Under the pieces are notes generated by a model that saw nothing but the letters and a program-made list of their open reading frames with translations, had not been told where the DNA came from and did no database searches. The position numbers and the translations under genes are program-made. A stretch of 64,000 nt of DNA from Pseudomonas paraversuta (lineage in GTDB: Bacteria; Pseudomonadota; Gammaproteobacteria; Pseudomonadales; Pseudomonadaceae), in the NCBI RefSeq assembly GCF_904063065.1, contig NZ_CAJFCL010000003.1:248001-312000 (forward strand), read 5' to 3'. Below, one piece after another: positions 53,666 to 63,825 of this stretch (positions are counted from its first letter, which is position 1; each line of letters opens with the position of its first letter).

Positions 53666-55180
53666 ATGTTCGAATCCGCTGAAATCGGTCACTTTATCGA
53701 TAAAGAAACCTACGATCAGGAAGTTCCCGCCTTGCGTGAGGCCTTGCTGGAGGCCCAGTACGAATTGCAGCAGCTGAAAAACTGCGCAGTCATCGTATTG
53801 ATCAATGGCATTGAAGGTGCAGGCAAGGGCGAGACGGTCAAACTGCTGAACGAGTGGATGGACCCGCGACTGATCGAGGTGCGGACCTTTGACCGTCAGA
53901 GCGACGAAGAGCTGGCACACCCGCCGGCATGGCGTTACTGGCGACAATTGCCGGCCAAGGGGCGCATGGGGGTGTTCTTTGGCAACTGGTACAGCCAGAT
54001 GCTCCAGGGCAGGGTCCATGGCGTGTTCAAGAATGCAGTCCTCGACCAGGCAATCAATGGCGCCGAGCGCCTGGAGAAAATGCTCGCCGATGAAGGCGCA
54101 TTGATCTTCAAGTTCTGGTTTCACCTGTCCAAGAAGCAGATGAAAGCCCGCTTGAGTGCCCTCAAGGACGACCCGCTGCACAGCTGGCGCATCAGTCCGC
54201 TGGACTGGCAGCAGTCGCAAACCTATGACAAGTTCGTGCGCTATGGCGAGCGGGTCATTCGCCGTACCAGCCGTGACTATGCACCGTGGAACATCGTAGA
54301 GGGCGTCGATCCCAATTACCGCAGTCTGACCGTCGGCAAAATCCTGCTGGAGGGCATGCAAGCGGTACTCAATGCGCCAAAGTCCAGAGTGCGGACCAGC
54401 AATATTCCCCCGCTGCCCGAGCTCATTGACGGGCTGAGCCTGCTGGACTGCCTGGACCTGACCCGCCGGCTTGATAAAGACGATTACCAGGAGCAGTTGA
54501 TTACCGAGCAGGCACGTCTGTCGGGGTTGATGCGCGACAAGCGCATGCGCCGCCATGCATTGATTACGGTGTTTGAGGGCAATGATGCGGCGGGCAAGGG
54601 CGGCTCGATCCGGCGGGTGGCGGCGGCACTGGACCCGCGCCAGTACAATATCGTGCCGATTGCAGCCCCCTCCGAGGACGAGCGGGCGCAACCTTACCTC
54701 TGGCGGTTCTGGCGCCAGATTCCGGCGCGCAGCAAGTTCACGGTTTTTGACCGTTCATGGTATGGGCGGGTACTGGTGGAGCGGGTTGAAGGCTTTTGTA
54801 CCCAGGCGGACTGGATGCGTGCTTACGGCGAAATCAACGATTTTGAAGAGCAACTGCATGCTGCCGGGGTGATCGTGGTCAAGTTCTGGCTGGCCATCGA
54901 TAAACAAACCCAGCTGGAACGTTTTGAGGCCCGCGAAGAGATCCCGTTCAAGCGCTTCAAAATTACCGAAGAGGATTGGCGCAACCGCGAAAAATGGGAC
55001 CTGTATCGCAATGCCGTGTGTGACATGGTCGATCGTACCAGCACCGAGATTGCGCCCTGGACCCTGGTGGAGGCCAACGACAAGCGCTGGGCGCGGGTCA
55101 AGGTGCTGCGCACCATCAATGATGCGCTTGAAGCCGCTTTTGACAAGCAGGACAAGCGCAACAAGAAGCATAAAAAATAG
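53666..55180 (+). CDS. pap: polyphosphate:AMP phosphotransferase, class II PPK2
   Basis: A 504-residue protein made of two tandem PPK2 domains. The C-terminal domain (about 275-500) has the full Walker A FEGNDAAGKGGSIRR and the lid FDRSWYGRVLVERVEG, and should be the active one. The N-terminal half has a variant loop NGIEGAGKGETVK and FGNWYSQMLQGR. Class II PPK2 enzymes, such as PA3455 of P. aeruginosa, phosphorylate AMP from polyphosphate. I use the ATG at MFESAEIGHF, with GGGAG at 7 bases, rather than an upstream TTG. It stands alone, divergent from mnmC. Confidence 0.9.
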   Translation: MFESAEIGHFIDKETYDQEVPALREALLEAQYELQQLKNCAVIVLINGIEGAGKGETVKLLNEWMDPRLIEVRTFDRQSDEELAHPPAWRYWRQLPAKGRMGVFFGNWYSQMLQGRVHGVFKNAVLDQAINGAERLEKMLADEGALIFKFWFHLSKKQMKARLSALKDDPLHSWRISPLDWQQSQTYDKFVRYGERVIRRTSRDYAPWNIVEGVDPNYRSLTVGKILLEGMQAVLNAPKSRVRTSNIPPLPELIDGLSLLDCLDLTRRLDKDDYQEQLITEQARLSGLMRDKRMRRHALITVFEGNDAAGKGGSIRRVAAALDPRQYNIVPIAAPSEDERAQPYLWRFWRQIPARSKFTVFDRSWYGRVLVERVEGFCTQADWMRAYGEINDFEEQLHAAGVIVVKFWLAIDKQTQLERFEAREEIPFKRFKITEEDWRNREKWDLYRNAVCDMVDRTSTEIAPWTLVEANDKRWARVKVLRTINDALEAAFDKQDKRNKKHKK

Positions 55181-55276
55181 GCGCGGGCTTGCCCGTGATG
55201 GTTTTCGGCGCCGGGTGCATTGAGCAAGCAATGCACCCTCGTCAATCAACTACAGGGCAGGGCGAGCCCCGCCGGC

Positions 55277-56668
55277 TCAGTGCTTGCCGGAACCCAGCAT
55301 GTTTTCCGGCCGTACCCATTGATCGAACTCGGCATCGGTAAGGTAGCCCAGATCCAGGGCGGCTTCGCGCAGGGTCAGGTTTTCTGCGTAGGCCTTTTTC
55401 GCAATTTCGGCAGACTTGTCATAACCGATATGCGGGTTCAGGGCTGTCACCAGCATCAGGCCGCGCTCCAGGTGTTCAGCCATTTTGCCGGCATCGGCTT
55501 CAAGGCCGGTGACGCAATGTTTCTGGAAGTTGCTGCAGCCGTCCGCCAGTAACTGGATGGATTGCAGCAGGTTGTGAATGATCACCGGCTTGTACACGTT
55601 CAATTGCAGGTGGCCCTGGCTGGCGGCAAAGCCGATGGTCACATCATTGCCCATGACCTGGCATGCCAGCATCGACAGTGCCTCGCACTGGGTCGGATTG
55701 ACCTTGCCCGGCATGATCGAGCTGCCAGGTTCATTGGCCGGCAGTTTGATTTCGGCTATGCCTGCCCGCGGCCCCGAGCCCAGCAAGCGGAAGTCGTTGG
55801 CCAGTTTCATCAAGGTCACGGCCAGGGTTTTAAGTGCGCCGGACAGGTTGGTCAGAGGCTCATGCCCGGCCAGCGCGGCAAATTTATTGGGCGCAGTTAC
55901 AAACGGCAAGCCGGACAAGGCGGCCAGTTCTGCGGCAATGGCTTCACCAAAGCCGTGGGGCGCGTTGAGGCCGGTGCCCACAGCCGTACCGCCCTGGGCC
56001 AGTTCGTACACGGCTGGCAATGCAGCGAGAATGGCGCCCTGGGCGTAATCGAGTTGCGCGATGTAGGCCGATACTTCCTGGCCGAACGTGATCGGGGTGG
56101 CATCCATCATGTGGGTGCGGCCGGTTTTCACCAGTTTCATATGCCGTGCCGACAATTCGGCCAGGCCGCCGGACAACTCATTGATGGCCGGTAACAGATG
56201 CTCGTGGACTGCTTTGGCCACGGCAATATGCATCGCGGTCGGGAAGCAGTCGTTCGAACTTTGTGAACGATTGACATGGTCGTTCGGGTGAACCGGAGAC
56301 TTGCCGCCCCGGCCTGTGCCCGCCAGTTCGTTGGCCCGGCCGGCAATCACTTCGTTGGCGTTCATGTTGCTTTGCGTGCCGCTGCCGGTTTGCCACACCA
56401 CCAGTGGGAATTGATCGTCGTATTCGCCGTCCAGCACTTCGTCGGCGGCCTGCTCGATCAGGCGGGCGATGTCGGCAGGCAAGTCGCCATTGCGATCATT
56501 TACCCGCGCCGCTGCCTTCTTGATCAACACCAATGCATGCAGCACGGCCAGCGGCATTCTCTCGTTGCCGATGGCAAAGTTGATCAGCGAGCGCTGGGTC
56601 TGAGCACCCCAGTAGGCCTCATCCGGAACGTTCACTTCACCCAGGCTGTCGGTTTCGATACGGCTCAT
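55277..56668 (-). CDS. fumC: class II fumarate hydratase
   Basis: A 463-residue iron-free fumarase of the TCA cycle. The signature [15 protein letters not shown] and [30 protein letters not shown] and [16 protein letters not shown] are all intact. Pseudomonads have more than one fumarase; the neighbourhood (DUF2059, BolA, trhO, DsbA, ABC, rbdA) matches the P. aeruginosa fumC2 locus. [21 protein letters not shown] is the conserved start. Confidence 0.95.
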   Translation of the reverse strand: MSRIETDSLGEVNVPDEAYWGAQTQRSLINFAIGNERMPLAVLHALVLIKKAAARVNDRNGDLPADIARLIEQAADEVLDGEYDDQFPLVVWQTGSGTQSNMNANEVIAGRANELAGTGRGGKSPVHPNDHVNRSQSSNDCFPTAMHIAVAKAVHEHLLPAINELSGGLAELSARHMKLVKTGRTHMMDATPITFGQEVSAYIAQLDYAQGAILAALPAVYELAQGGTAVGTGLNAPHGFGEAIAAELAALSGLPFVTAPNKFAALAGHEPLTNLSGALKTLAVTLMKLANDFRLLGSGPRAGIAEIKLPANEPGSSIMPGKVNPTQCEALSMLACQVMGNDVTIGFAASQGHLQLNVYKPVIIHNLLQSIQLLADGCSNFQKHCVTGLEADAGKMAEHLERGLMLVTALNPHIGYDKSAEIAKKAYAENLTLREAALDLGYLTDAEFDQWVRPENMLGSGKH

Positions 56669-56862
56669 CGGGTTCTCTCTCCATAGGGGTTGATCAGTGA
56701 GCTTAGGCGGTGAATTGCCCCATAGGTTCAAACTTTGGTTTTAGAGGCTTTGATCTGATTGTTGAATACCTCTGATCAGGCCCGGGGTTGAGTGCCGGAG
56801 TTTTTTAGGCGCAGAATGGGCGCCCTTGGGGTTCGTCCTCGCTTGCTAGAAAAGGAAACTCG

Positions 56863-57378
56863 ATGACCCGTCTTCGCGCCATCTGTACTGCGGTAGCTCT
56901 GGTTTGCGCCAGTGGCCAGGTTTTCGCCGATACCGCCAGTCACGCTGCCACTGCTGAAACATTCCTCAAGCTGGCACATGCCGACAAGCTGGGTACCCCG
57001 GTGTACATGCAAGTGCAGCAAATGTTCGCCCAACGTTTTGAGCAGACCAAGGCACCGGCTTCCAAGAAAGCCCTGCTGGAAACCTACCAGGCCAAAGCCA
57101 ACACCGCTCTGGACCAGGCTATTGGCTGGGACAAACTGAAGCCTGACATGGTCAAGCTTTACACCACCAACTTCAGCGAATCCGAACTCAAGGATCTGGT
57201 TGCTTTCTATCAATCGCCCCTGGGCAAGAAAGTACTGGAAAAAATGCCGCAGCTGACTCAGCAATCGGCACAAATGACTCAGGCCAAGCTGGAAAGCGCG
57301 GTGCCTGTGGTCAACAAACTGCTGGAAGACATGACTGTCCAGCTGGAGCCAAAAGCGGCCCCGGCCAAGAAGAAGTAA
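56863..57378 (+). CDS. DUF2059 periplasmic protein
   Basis: A 171-residue secreted protein (signal peptide MTRLRAICTAVALVCASGQVFA|DT). The body is helical and carries the DUF2059 pattern: KLAHADKLGTPVYMQVQQMFAQ and the C-terminal FSESELKDLVAFYQSPLGKKVLEKMPQL. The function of DUF2059 is not known. It starts after AAGGA at 7 bases and is followed 11 bases later by bolA. Confidence 0.85.
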   Translation: MTRLRAICTAVALVCASGQVFADTASHAATAETFLKLAHADKLGTPVYMQVQQMFAQRFEQTKAPASKKALLETYQAKANTALDQAIGWDKLKPDMVKLYTTNFSESELKDLVAFYQSPLGKKVLEKMPQLTQQSAQMTQAKLESAVPVVNKLLEDMTVQLEPKAAPAKKK

Positions 57379-57389
57379 GCGGAGCCTGA

Positions 57390-57686
57390 ATGAGCATGCA
57401 ACATCGTATCGAAGCGGCGCTGGGCGCCTTGCAGCCCGAGCACCTGAACGTGCTGGATGAAAGCCATATGCACAGTCGTGGGTTGCAGACCCACTTCAAG
57501 GCGGTGGTGGTCAGCGAGCAGTTTTCCGGGCTCAACAGTGTCAAGCGTCACCAAAAGGTCTACGCCACCCTGGGTGACCTGATGGGCGAGTTCCATGCGC
57601 TGGCTTTGCATACCTATACGCCTGATGAATGGGCGAAAATCGGTACAGCCCCGGCCTCGCCGACCTGTGCCGGCGGTGGGCACTAA
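57390..57686 (+). CDS. bolA: BolA family protein
   Basis: A 98-residue BolA/IbaG-type protein: NVLDESHMHSRGLQTHFKAVVVS, FSGLNSVKRHQKVYATLGDLM and the final helix FHALALHTYTPDEW. BolA proteins bind monothiol glutaredoxins and Fe-S clusters and affect cell shape and biofilm. The conserved His of the motif is present. It ends before the terminator at 57722. Confidence 0.92.
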   Translation: MSMQHRIEAALGALQPEHLNVLDESHMHSRGLQTHFKAVVVSEQFSGLNSVKRHQKVYATLGDLMGEFHALALHTYTPDEWAKIGTAPASPTCAGGGH

Positions 57687-57721
57687 GTGGCTTGTTAAGC
57701 CTGCTTTTTGCTAGAATCCGC

Positions 57722-57751
57722 AACGCGCCGCTCAGTCGGCGCGTTTTTTTT
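57722..57751 (+). terminator. Rho-independent terminator of bolA
   Basis: AACGCGCCG and CGGCGCGTT form a 9-base stem with a 6-base loop, then a run of eight T. Confidence 0.92.
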
Positions 57752-57798
57752 GCATCCGGTTCACCCTTTACGAGGGTAGCCACCTGGAGATATATGCG

Positions 57799-58737
57799 AT
57801 GACTGCGCCGATTGTGGTAGCTGCACTGTACAAATTCGTCACCCTGGAAGATTACGTCGAGCTGCGTGAGCCTTTGCTCAAGGCCATGGTCGACAACGAG
57901 GTCAAGGGCACTTTGCTGATTGCCGAAGAAGGTATCAACGGTACTGTTTCCGGTAGTCGTGAAGGCATTGACGGGCTGATGGCCTGGCTCAGGTCCGATC
58001 CGCGCATGGTGGATATTGACCACAAAGAATCCTACTGCGATGACCAGCCGTTCTACCGGACCAAGGTCAAGCTCAAGAAAGAAATCGTCACCCTCGGTGT
58101 TGAAGGCGTAGACCCGAACAAAAAAGTCGGAACCTATGTCGACCCCGAGAACTGGAACGCGCTGATCAGCGATCCGGAGGTGTTGCTGATCGACACCCGG
58201 AATGATTACGAAGTATCGATTGGTACATTTGAAGGCGCGATCGACCCGAAAACCACCAGTTTTCGCGAATTTCCTGACTACATCAAAGCCAATTTCGACC
58301 CGGCCAAACACAAGAAAGTCGCGATGTTCTGCACCGGCGGCATTCGTTGTGAAAAGGCTTCGAGCTACATGCTCAGCCAGGGCTTCGACGAGGTTTATCA
58401 CCTCAAGGGCGGGATTTTGAAGTACCTCGAAGAGGTGCCGCTGGAAGAAACCAAGTGGCAGGGCGACTGCTTCGTGTTTGATAACCGGGTCACCGTGCGT
58501 CACGACCTGAGTGAAGGTGAATACGATCAGTGTCATGCCTGCCGCACGCCGATCAGCATCGCTGACCGTGAATCCGAGCATTATCAGCCGGGTATCAGCT
58601 GCCCGCATTGCTGGGACAAACTGAGCGAAAAAACCCGCCGCAGCGCCATTGACCGGCAAAAACAGATTGACCTGGCCAAGGCCCGCAATCAGCCGCATCC
58701 GATTGGCCACAACTACCGTAAACCGGCCGAGGCCTGA
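57799..58737 (+). CDS. trhO: tRNA uridine(34) hydroxylase, rhodanese family
   Basis: A 312-residue TrhO/YceA protein that hydroxylates U34 of several tRNAs to ho5U. The rhodanese domain (about 125-220) has the active Cys in [16 protein letters not shown], and an N-terminal acylphosphatase-like domain precedes it. A C-terminal CHAC...CPHC pair (about 245-275) may bind zinc. The next gene starts one base after its stop. Confidence 0.92.
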   Translation: MTAPIVVAALYKFVTLEDYVELREPLLKAMVDNEVKGTLLIAEEGINGTVSGSREGIDGLMAWLRSDPRMVDIDHKESYCDDQPFYRTKVKLKKEIVTLGVEGVDPNKKVGTYVDPENWNALISDPEVLLIDTRNDYEVSIGTFEGAIDPKTTSFREFPDYIKANFDPAKHKKVAMFCTGGIRCEKASSYMLSQGFDEVYHLKGGILKYLEEVPLEETKWQGDCFVFDNRVTVRHDLSEGEYDQCHACRTPISIADRESEHYQPGISCPHCWDKLSEKTRRSAIDRQKQIDLAKARNQPHPIGHNYRKPAEA

Positions 58738-58738
58738 T

Positions 58739-59374
58739 ATGTCCGCGCGCCTGCTCTATGTGATGGACCCGATGTGTTCGTGGTGCTGGGGTTTTGCCCC
58801 CATCGTTGAGGCTCTGGTTGAGCAGGCGCAGGCTGCGGGGGTGGATTTGCACCTGGTGGTCGGAGGCTTGCGCACCGGCAGCGGCGCTGCCCTGGAGCCT
58901 GCAACTCGACGCTATATCCTTGAGCACTGGCAGGCGGTGACCGATGCCACCGGGCAGCCGTTCACGATCGAAGGTGCCTTGCCCGATGGTTTTGTCTACG
59001 ACTGTGAGCCCGCATGCCGGGCCATTGTGGCGGCGCGCAGTCTGGCGCCCGATTGCGCGTGGCGGTTGCTGAAACTGATTCAGCAGGCTTTTTATGTGCA
59101 AGGTCGTGATGTGACCCAGGCCAGTGTGCTGGCTGAACTGGCGCAGACGGCGGGGTTGCCGCGTATCGAGTTCGCTGCCGCGTTCGACAGCGCCGAGCAG
59201 CACACAGCCACCGCTGCCGACTTTACCTGGGTCCAGGATCTGGGGATCGCCGGATTCCCCACCCTGCTTGCTGAACGTGACGGTCAGCTGGCATTGCTGA
59301 CCAATGGTTATCAGGCTCTGGAGCCTGTCTCCGACCTGCTGGGCCGTTGGCTTGAACGCGCCAAGCGTGCTTGA
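58739..59374 (+). CDS. DsbA-family thioredoxin-fold protein
   Basis: A 211-residue DsbA/FrnE-like protein without signal peptide, so likely cytoplasmic. The N-terminus shows MDPMCSWCWGFAP with the CxxC pair C13-C16, and DFTWVQDLGIAGFPTLLAERDGQ carries the cis-Pro loop. Possible role is disulfide or peroxide handling or 2-hydroxychromene isomerase-like chemistry; not known. The ATG has GAGG at 6 bases. It overlaps the ABC exporter gene at the 3' end. Confidence 0.85.
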   Translation: MSARLLYVMDPMCSWCWGFAPIVEALVEQAQAAGVDLHLVVGGLRTGSGAALEPATRRYILEHWQAVTDATGQPFTIEGALPDGFVYDCEPACRAIVAARSLAPDCAWRLLKLIQQAFYVQGRDVTQASVLAELAQTAGLPRIEFAAAFDSAEQHTATAADFTWVQDLGIAGFPTLLAERDGQLALLTNGYQALEPVSDLLGRWLERAKRA

Positions 59375-61184
59375 TTCCGGCCCGGCAACGCCGGCGCCCG
59401 AGACCACAGATCGCCTGAGCTGGAAGGAAATCCGTGGTCTGGCCCTGCGCCATAAAAAAGCCCTGTGGCTCGCCAATGGCGTGGCAGTTCTGACCACGCT
59501 GTGCAGCGTGCCGATTCCATTGTTGTTGCCGTTGCTGGTTGATGAAGTGCTGCTGGGCAACGGTGATGCAGCGCTCAAAGTCATGAACCACTGGCTGCCA
59601 GCCGCCTGGCAAAGTGCGCCGGGTTACATAGGCCTGATGCTTTTCGTGACGCTGCTGCTGCGCTGTGGCGCCTTGTTGTTTAACGTGCTGCAGGCCCGGC
59701 TGTTTTCCCGTCTGTCCAAAGACATAGTGTTTCGCATCCGGTTGCGCCTGATCGAGCGTCTGAAGCGCATCTCGCTGGCCGAGTATGAAAGTCTGGGCAG
59801 CGGTACGGTGACCACGCATCTGGTCACCGACCTGGACACCCTCGACAAGTTCGTCGGCGAAACCTTGAGCCGGTTTCTGATTGCGATGCTGACCCTGGTC
59901 GGCACGTCAGCGATTTTGTTGTGGATGCACTGGCAGCTGGCGCTCTTGATTTTGCTGTTCAACCCGTTGGTGATTTACGCCACCGTGCAGTTGGGCAAGC
60001 GCGTCAAACACCTCAAAAAGCTGGAGAACGACAGTACTGCGCGTTTTACCCAGGCGCTCACTGAAACCCTGGATGCCATTCAGGAAGTCCGTGCCGGCAA
60101 TCGTCAGGGTTATTTCCTCGGTCGCTTGGGGAATCGGGCCCGGGAAGTGCGCGATTTTGCGACGTCATCCCAATGGAAAAGTGATGCCTCGAACCGGGCC
60201 AGTGGCCTGTTGTTCCAGTTCGGCATCGATATTTTCCGTGCTGCGGCAATGCTGACGGTGCTGTTTTCGGATCTGTCCATCGGCCAGATGCTCGCGGTGT
60301 TCAGCTACCTGTGGTTCATGATCGGGCCTGTCGAGCAGCTGCTCAACTTGCAGTACGCTTTCTACGCCGCAAGCGGTGCCATGACCCGGATCAACCAGTT
60401 GCTGGCGCGGCGCGACGAGCCGCAGTACCGCGGTGGCGTCGATCCGTTTTCAGGGCGTCAGACCGTTGATATCGAAGTGCGCGACCTGAGCTTCAGCTAC
60501 GGCGACGAGAAGATTCTCGACCGATTGAACCTGACCATCGCCGCGGGTGAGAAGGTGGCCATTGTGGGCACCAGCGGCGGCGGTAAAAGCACTTTGGTGC
60601 AATTGCTGCTGGGGCTCTACACGCCGCAGTCGGGCAGTATCCATTTCGCCGGTGCGAGTCAGGCCGAGATCGGCCTGGAAACCATCCGTGAACATGTGGC
60701 CGTGGTGCTGCAGCACCCGGCGCTGTTCAACGACAGCGTGCGGGCCAACCTGACCATGGGCCGCGAGCGTACGGATGAGGCGTGCTGGCGTGCTCTGGAA
60801 ATCGCCCAGATGGACGGCATCGTACGCCAGCTGCCCCAGGGACTGGACAGCATAGTCGGGCGCTCCGGGGTGCGGTTGTCCGGAGGTCAGCGTCAACGTC
60901 TGGCGATTGCGCGAATGGTGCTGGCCGAACCCAGGGTAGTGATCCTCGATGAGGCTACCAGCGCACTGGATGCCGCCACCGAATACAACCTGCATCACGC
61001 TTTGGAAAAATTTTTGAGTGGGCGCACGACTTTAATCATTGCCCACCGTTTATCTGCGGTAAAACAGGCAGACCGCGTGCTTGTGTTTGATGGCGGACGT
61101 ATTGCGCAAGATGGCGATCACCAGCAGCTACTTGCAGAGGGAGGGCTCTACGCCAGGCTGTACGGGCAATTGCAGCAGAGCTGA
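59367..61184 (+). CDS. ABC exporter, fused permease and ATPase
   Basis: A full-half transporter of about 605 residues: six-helix membrane domain (about 20-310, type I exporter) and an ATPase (about 350-590) with Walker A GTSGGGKST (about 401), signature RLSGGQRQRLAI and Walker B VVILDEATSALDA. It would work as a homodimer in the inner membrane; substrate unknown. The start is unsure: no ribosome site is clear, and an ATG 63 bases upstream (59304) is open. I prefer the GTG at 59367 because the conserved part begins at PATPAPETTDRLSWKEIR and because this start overlaps the DsbA-family stop by eight bases. Confidence 0.88.
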   Translation: MLDSGPATPAPETTDRLSWKEIRGLALRHKKALWLANGVAVLTTLCSVPIPLLLPLLVDEVLLGNGDAALKVMNHWLPAAWQSAPGYIGLMLFVTLLLRCGALLFNVLQARLFSRLSKDIVFRIRLRLIERLKRISLAEYESLGSGTVTTHLVTDLDTLDKFVGETLSRFLIAMLTLVGTSAILLWMHWQLALLILLFNPLVIYATVQLGKRVKHLKKLENDSTARFTQALTETLDAIQEVRAGNRQGYFLGRLGNRAREVRDFATSSQWKSDASNRASGLLFQFGIDIFRAAAMLTVLFSDLSIGQMLAVFSYLWFMIGPVEQLLNLQYAFYAASGAMTRINQLLARRDEPQYRGGVDPFSGRQTVDIEVRDLSFSYGDEKILDRLNLTIAAGEKVAIVGTSGGGKSTLVQLLLGLYTPQSGSIHFAGASQAEIGLETIREHVAVVLQHPALFNDSVRANLTMGRERTDEACWRALEIAQMDGIVRQLPQGLDSIVGRSGVRLSGGQRQRLAIARMVLAEPRVVILDEATSALDAATEYNLHHALEKFLSGRTTLIIAHRLSAVKQADRVLVFDGGRIAQDGDHQQLLAEGGLYARLYGQLQQS

Positions 61185-61317
61185 CGGCGAGGGCTCCGGA
61201 CTTTTCAAGTGTGGCTGGCGCCAGTGATCCTCATACGGGTCATAAACTAGCCTAGGCTCAACTTGCTTGAGGGATTTTCTCCGGTTTTCTTCTGCCAGCC
61301 TGTGATAAAGGGAACTC

Positions 61318-63777
61318 ATGAAGCACAAGCGTCCCCTCGGTACCCCACGCCTTTTGGGAATCGTCTGGCCCTTTATTGCGGTCGTGCTGTTTCAAGCGCT
61401 ATTGGGTTGTCTCAGTCTTTATATGCTCTCAGCGGTGCGAGGCTATGTCGCAGGCGAAAGTCTGTGGTCCAAAGGACAGAAAGACGCCATTTACTACCTC
61501 CATCTGTATGCCGACAACCGCGATCCGGCGGTTTTCGAGAAGTACCTGCAAGCGATCAAGGTGCCCCAGGGCGGACACCGGCTGCGCATGGCACTGGATC
61601 AGTCACCTCCAGACCTTGCCGAGGCGCGCGAGGGCATTCTGCAAGGGGGTAATAGCCCTGAGGATGTCTCGAGCATTATCTGGTTTTATCGTTATTTCCA
61701 TGATTTCAGCTATATGCGCACAGCCATTGAGAAGTGGAGTGTGGGTGATCAATACCTGATAAAACTGGATGATCTGGCGCAGGAAATTCACCGCAGTCTC
61801 AATGCCAATCAAGCCAGCGCCGCTGACGTAGCAGGCTGGCAGTCCGCTATCTCGCGGATCAATGAAAGTGTCGCCCCGCCGGCCAAAGCCTTTAGTGACG
61901 CACTGGGTGAGGGCTCGCGATTTATTCTGAAATTGTTGGTCATCATCAATTTCGCGACGGCGCTAGGGCTGATTCTTTTGGCTTTACTGCGCACCCACAA
62001 AGTGTTGAGCCAGAGCCGGGAATTTGCCGAAGCCCTGCAGGTTGAAAAAGAGCGGGCGCAAATCACCCTTGAATCTATTGGTGACGGGGTAATAAGTACG
62101 GATGTAAGCGGTTCCATCACTTATATGAATCCGGCCGCGGAACAGTTGACGCTCTGGAAGTCCGGGCAGGCGCAAGGCGTACCCTTGGCCGCATTGTTCA
62201 AGTTGCTCGACGAAAATGTCCTTGATGATGGTTTCAAACTGATAGACCGCATTCTCGGCGGCCAGTTGGGTAATACCAGTGAACATTCAAAACTGATTCA
62301 GCGCACGGACGGCAGTACGGTTTCCGTGGCACTGGTGGGGGCGCCAATCCTGCATGCCGGCAAGGTGAGCGGTGCGGTGCTGGTGCTGCATGACATGACC
62401 CGTGAGCGCCAATACATTGCCAACTTGTCCTGGCAGGCGACCCACGATGCACTCACCGGCCTGGCCAATCGTCGCGAGTTTGAATATCGGCTGGAGCTGG
62501 TGTTGCAGAATCTGGCGCGACAGCAAGGCCGGCACGCATTGATGTTTCTTGATCTGGACCAGTTCAAGCTGGTCAACGACACCTGTGGCCACGCTGCGGG
62601 TGACGAGTTGTTGCGGCATATTTGTGCATTGCTGCATTCGGGTTTGCGTGAGGGCGATACGCTGGCGCGTCTTGGGGGAGATGAGTTCGGTATCCTGCTG
62701 GAAAATTGCCCGGCCGATGCCGCTGAAAAAATTGCCGAGGGTTTGCGCCAGACCGTACAAAGGCTGCACTTCGCGTGGAAGGGACGCCCGTTCCTGAACA
62801 CCATCAGTATCGGTCTGGTGCATATCCAGCAAGCCCCGGTGACCCTGGAAGCCTCAATGCGTGCGGCGGACATGGCTTGCTACATGGCCAAGGAAAAGGG
62901 GCGTAACCGGGTTCAGGTCTACCATGCGGATGATTCAGAGTTGTCACTGCGCTTTGGTGAAATGGCATGGGTACAGCGCTTGCACGTGGCGCTGGAAGAA
63001 AACCTGTTTTGCCTTTATGCGCAAGAGATCGCTCCATTGGGGCGGGCCCCGGAAGGCGGCGGGCACATTGAAATCCTGTTGCGCCTGAGCGATGGCAGTG
63101 GCGGCCTGATCTTGCCTGACAGTTTTATTCCGGCTGCCGAGCGTTATGGTCTGATGGCTTCGATTGACCGTTGGGTTGTGGAAAACGTATTCAAGATTAT
63201 TTCTCGGTGCTCGGCGCCGCGGGCAGAACATTCAATGGCGATGTGTGCCATTAACCTCTCGGGGTCGACCATAGGCGATGACGAGTTCCTGGCTTTTTTG
63301 CTCGAGCAATTTGAATGTTATGGCGTGGCACCCGAGCTGATCTGTTTTGAAATTACCGAAACCAGTGCAATTGCCAACTTGGGCAGTGCCATCCGCTTCA
63401 TAAATGAACTTAAAGGGCTGGGCTGTCACTTTTCCCTGGATGACTTTTGCGCCGGGATGTCTTCGTTTGCCTACTTGAAACATTTGCCTGTGGACTATTT
63501 GAAAATAGACGGCAGTTTCGTCAGGGATATGCTGGATGACCCCATTAATCGGGCAATGGTTGAGGTGATCAATCATATAGGGCACGTTATGGGTAAGCGG
63601 ACAATTGCCGAGTTTGTTGAAAGTCCGCAGATTGAACAGGCATTGATTGAGATCGGGGTCGACTATGCTCAGGGATATATAGTTGAGCGCCCACAATTGT
63701 TTACCTGTGACAGCTTGTGGACTCGACCTGTACGCCCCAAAGCCCTGGCTTTGAAGTTGCCGGGCACTTTGCGTTGA
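61318..63777 (+). CDS. rbdA: membrane GGDEF-EAL protein, RbdA-like c-di-GMP regulator
   Basis: An 819-residue c-di-GMP protein close to P. aeruginosa RbdA, which favours biofilm dispersal. An N-terminal sensor flanked by two helices (about 15-40, 200-225) is followed by PAS (about 240-365), GGDEF (about 380-540) and EAL (about 555-805). LGGDEFGILL (453-457) is intact, with the inhibitory site REGD five residues before it. The EAL motif is IEILLRL (about 585), i.e. EIL, while the other metal and catalytic positions (INLSG, CFEITE, LDDFCAG, DYLKIDGSFV) are kept, so phosphodiesterase activity is likely. AGGGAA is 5 bases before the ATG. Confidence 0.93.
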   Translation: MKHKRPLGTPRLLGIVWPFIAVVLFQALLGCLSLYMLSAVRGYVAGESLWSKGQKDAIYYLHLYADNRDPAVFEKYLQAIKVPQGGHRLRMALDQSPPDLAEAREGILQGGNSPEDVSSIIWFYRYFHDFSYMRTAIEKWSVGDQYLIKLDDLAQEIHRSLNANQASAADVAGWQSAISRINESVAPPAKAFSDALGEGSRFILKLLVIINFATALGLILLALLRTHKVLSQSREFAEALQVEKERAQITLESIGDGVISTDVSGSITYMNPAAEQLTLWKSGQAQGVPLAALFKLLDENVLDDGFKLIDRILGGQLGNTSEHSKLIQRTDGSTVSVALVGAPILHAGKVSGAVLVLHDMTRERQYIANLSWQATHDALTGLANRREFEYRLELVLQNLARQQGRHALMFLDLDQFKLVNDTCGHAAGDELLRHICALLHSGLREGDTLARLGGDEFGILLENCPADAAEKIAEGLRQTVQRLHFAWKGRPFLNTISIGLVHIQQAPVTLEASMRAADMACYMAKEKGRNRVQVYHADDSELSLRFGEMAWVQRLHVALEENLFCLYAQEIAPLGRAPEGGGHIEILLRLSDGSGGLILPDSFIPAAERYGLMASIDRWVVENVFKIISRCSAPRAEHSMAMCAINLSGSTIGDDEFLAFLLEQFECYGVAPELICFEITETSAIANLGSAIRFINELKGLGCHFSLDDFCAGMSSFAYLKHLPVDYLKIDGSFVRDMLDDPINRAMVEVINHIGHVMGKRTIAEFVESPQIEQALIEIGVDYAQGYIVERPQLFTCDSLWTRPVRPKALALKLPGTLR

Positions 63778-63825
63778 TGAGGTGTCCGATTTTGTAAATC
63801 ACCTCTGAGAAGGAACTTGATTGTG

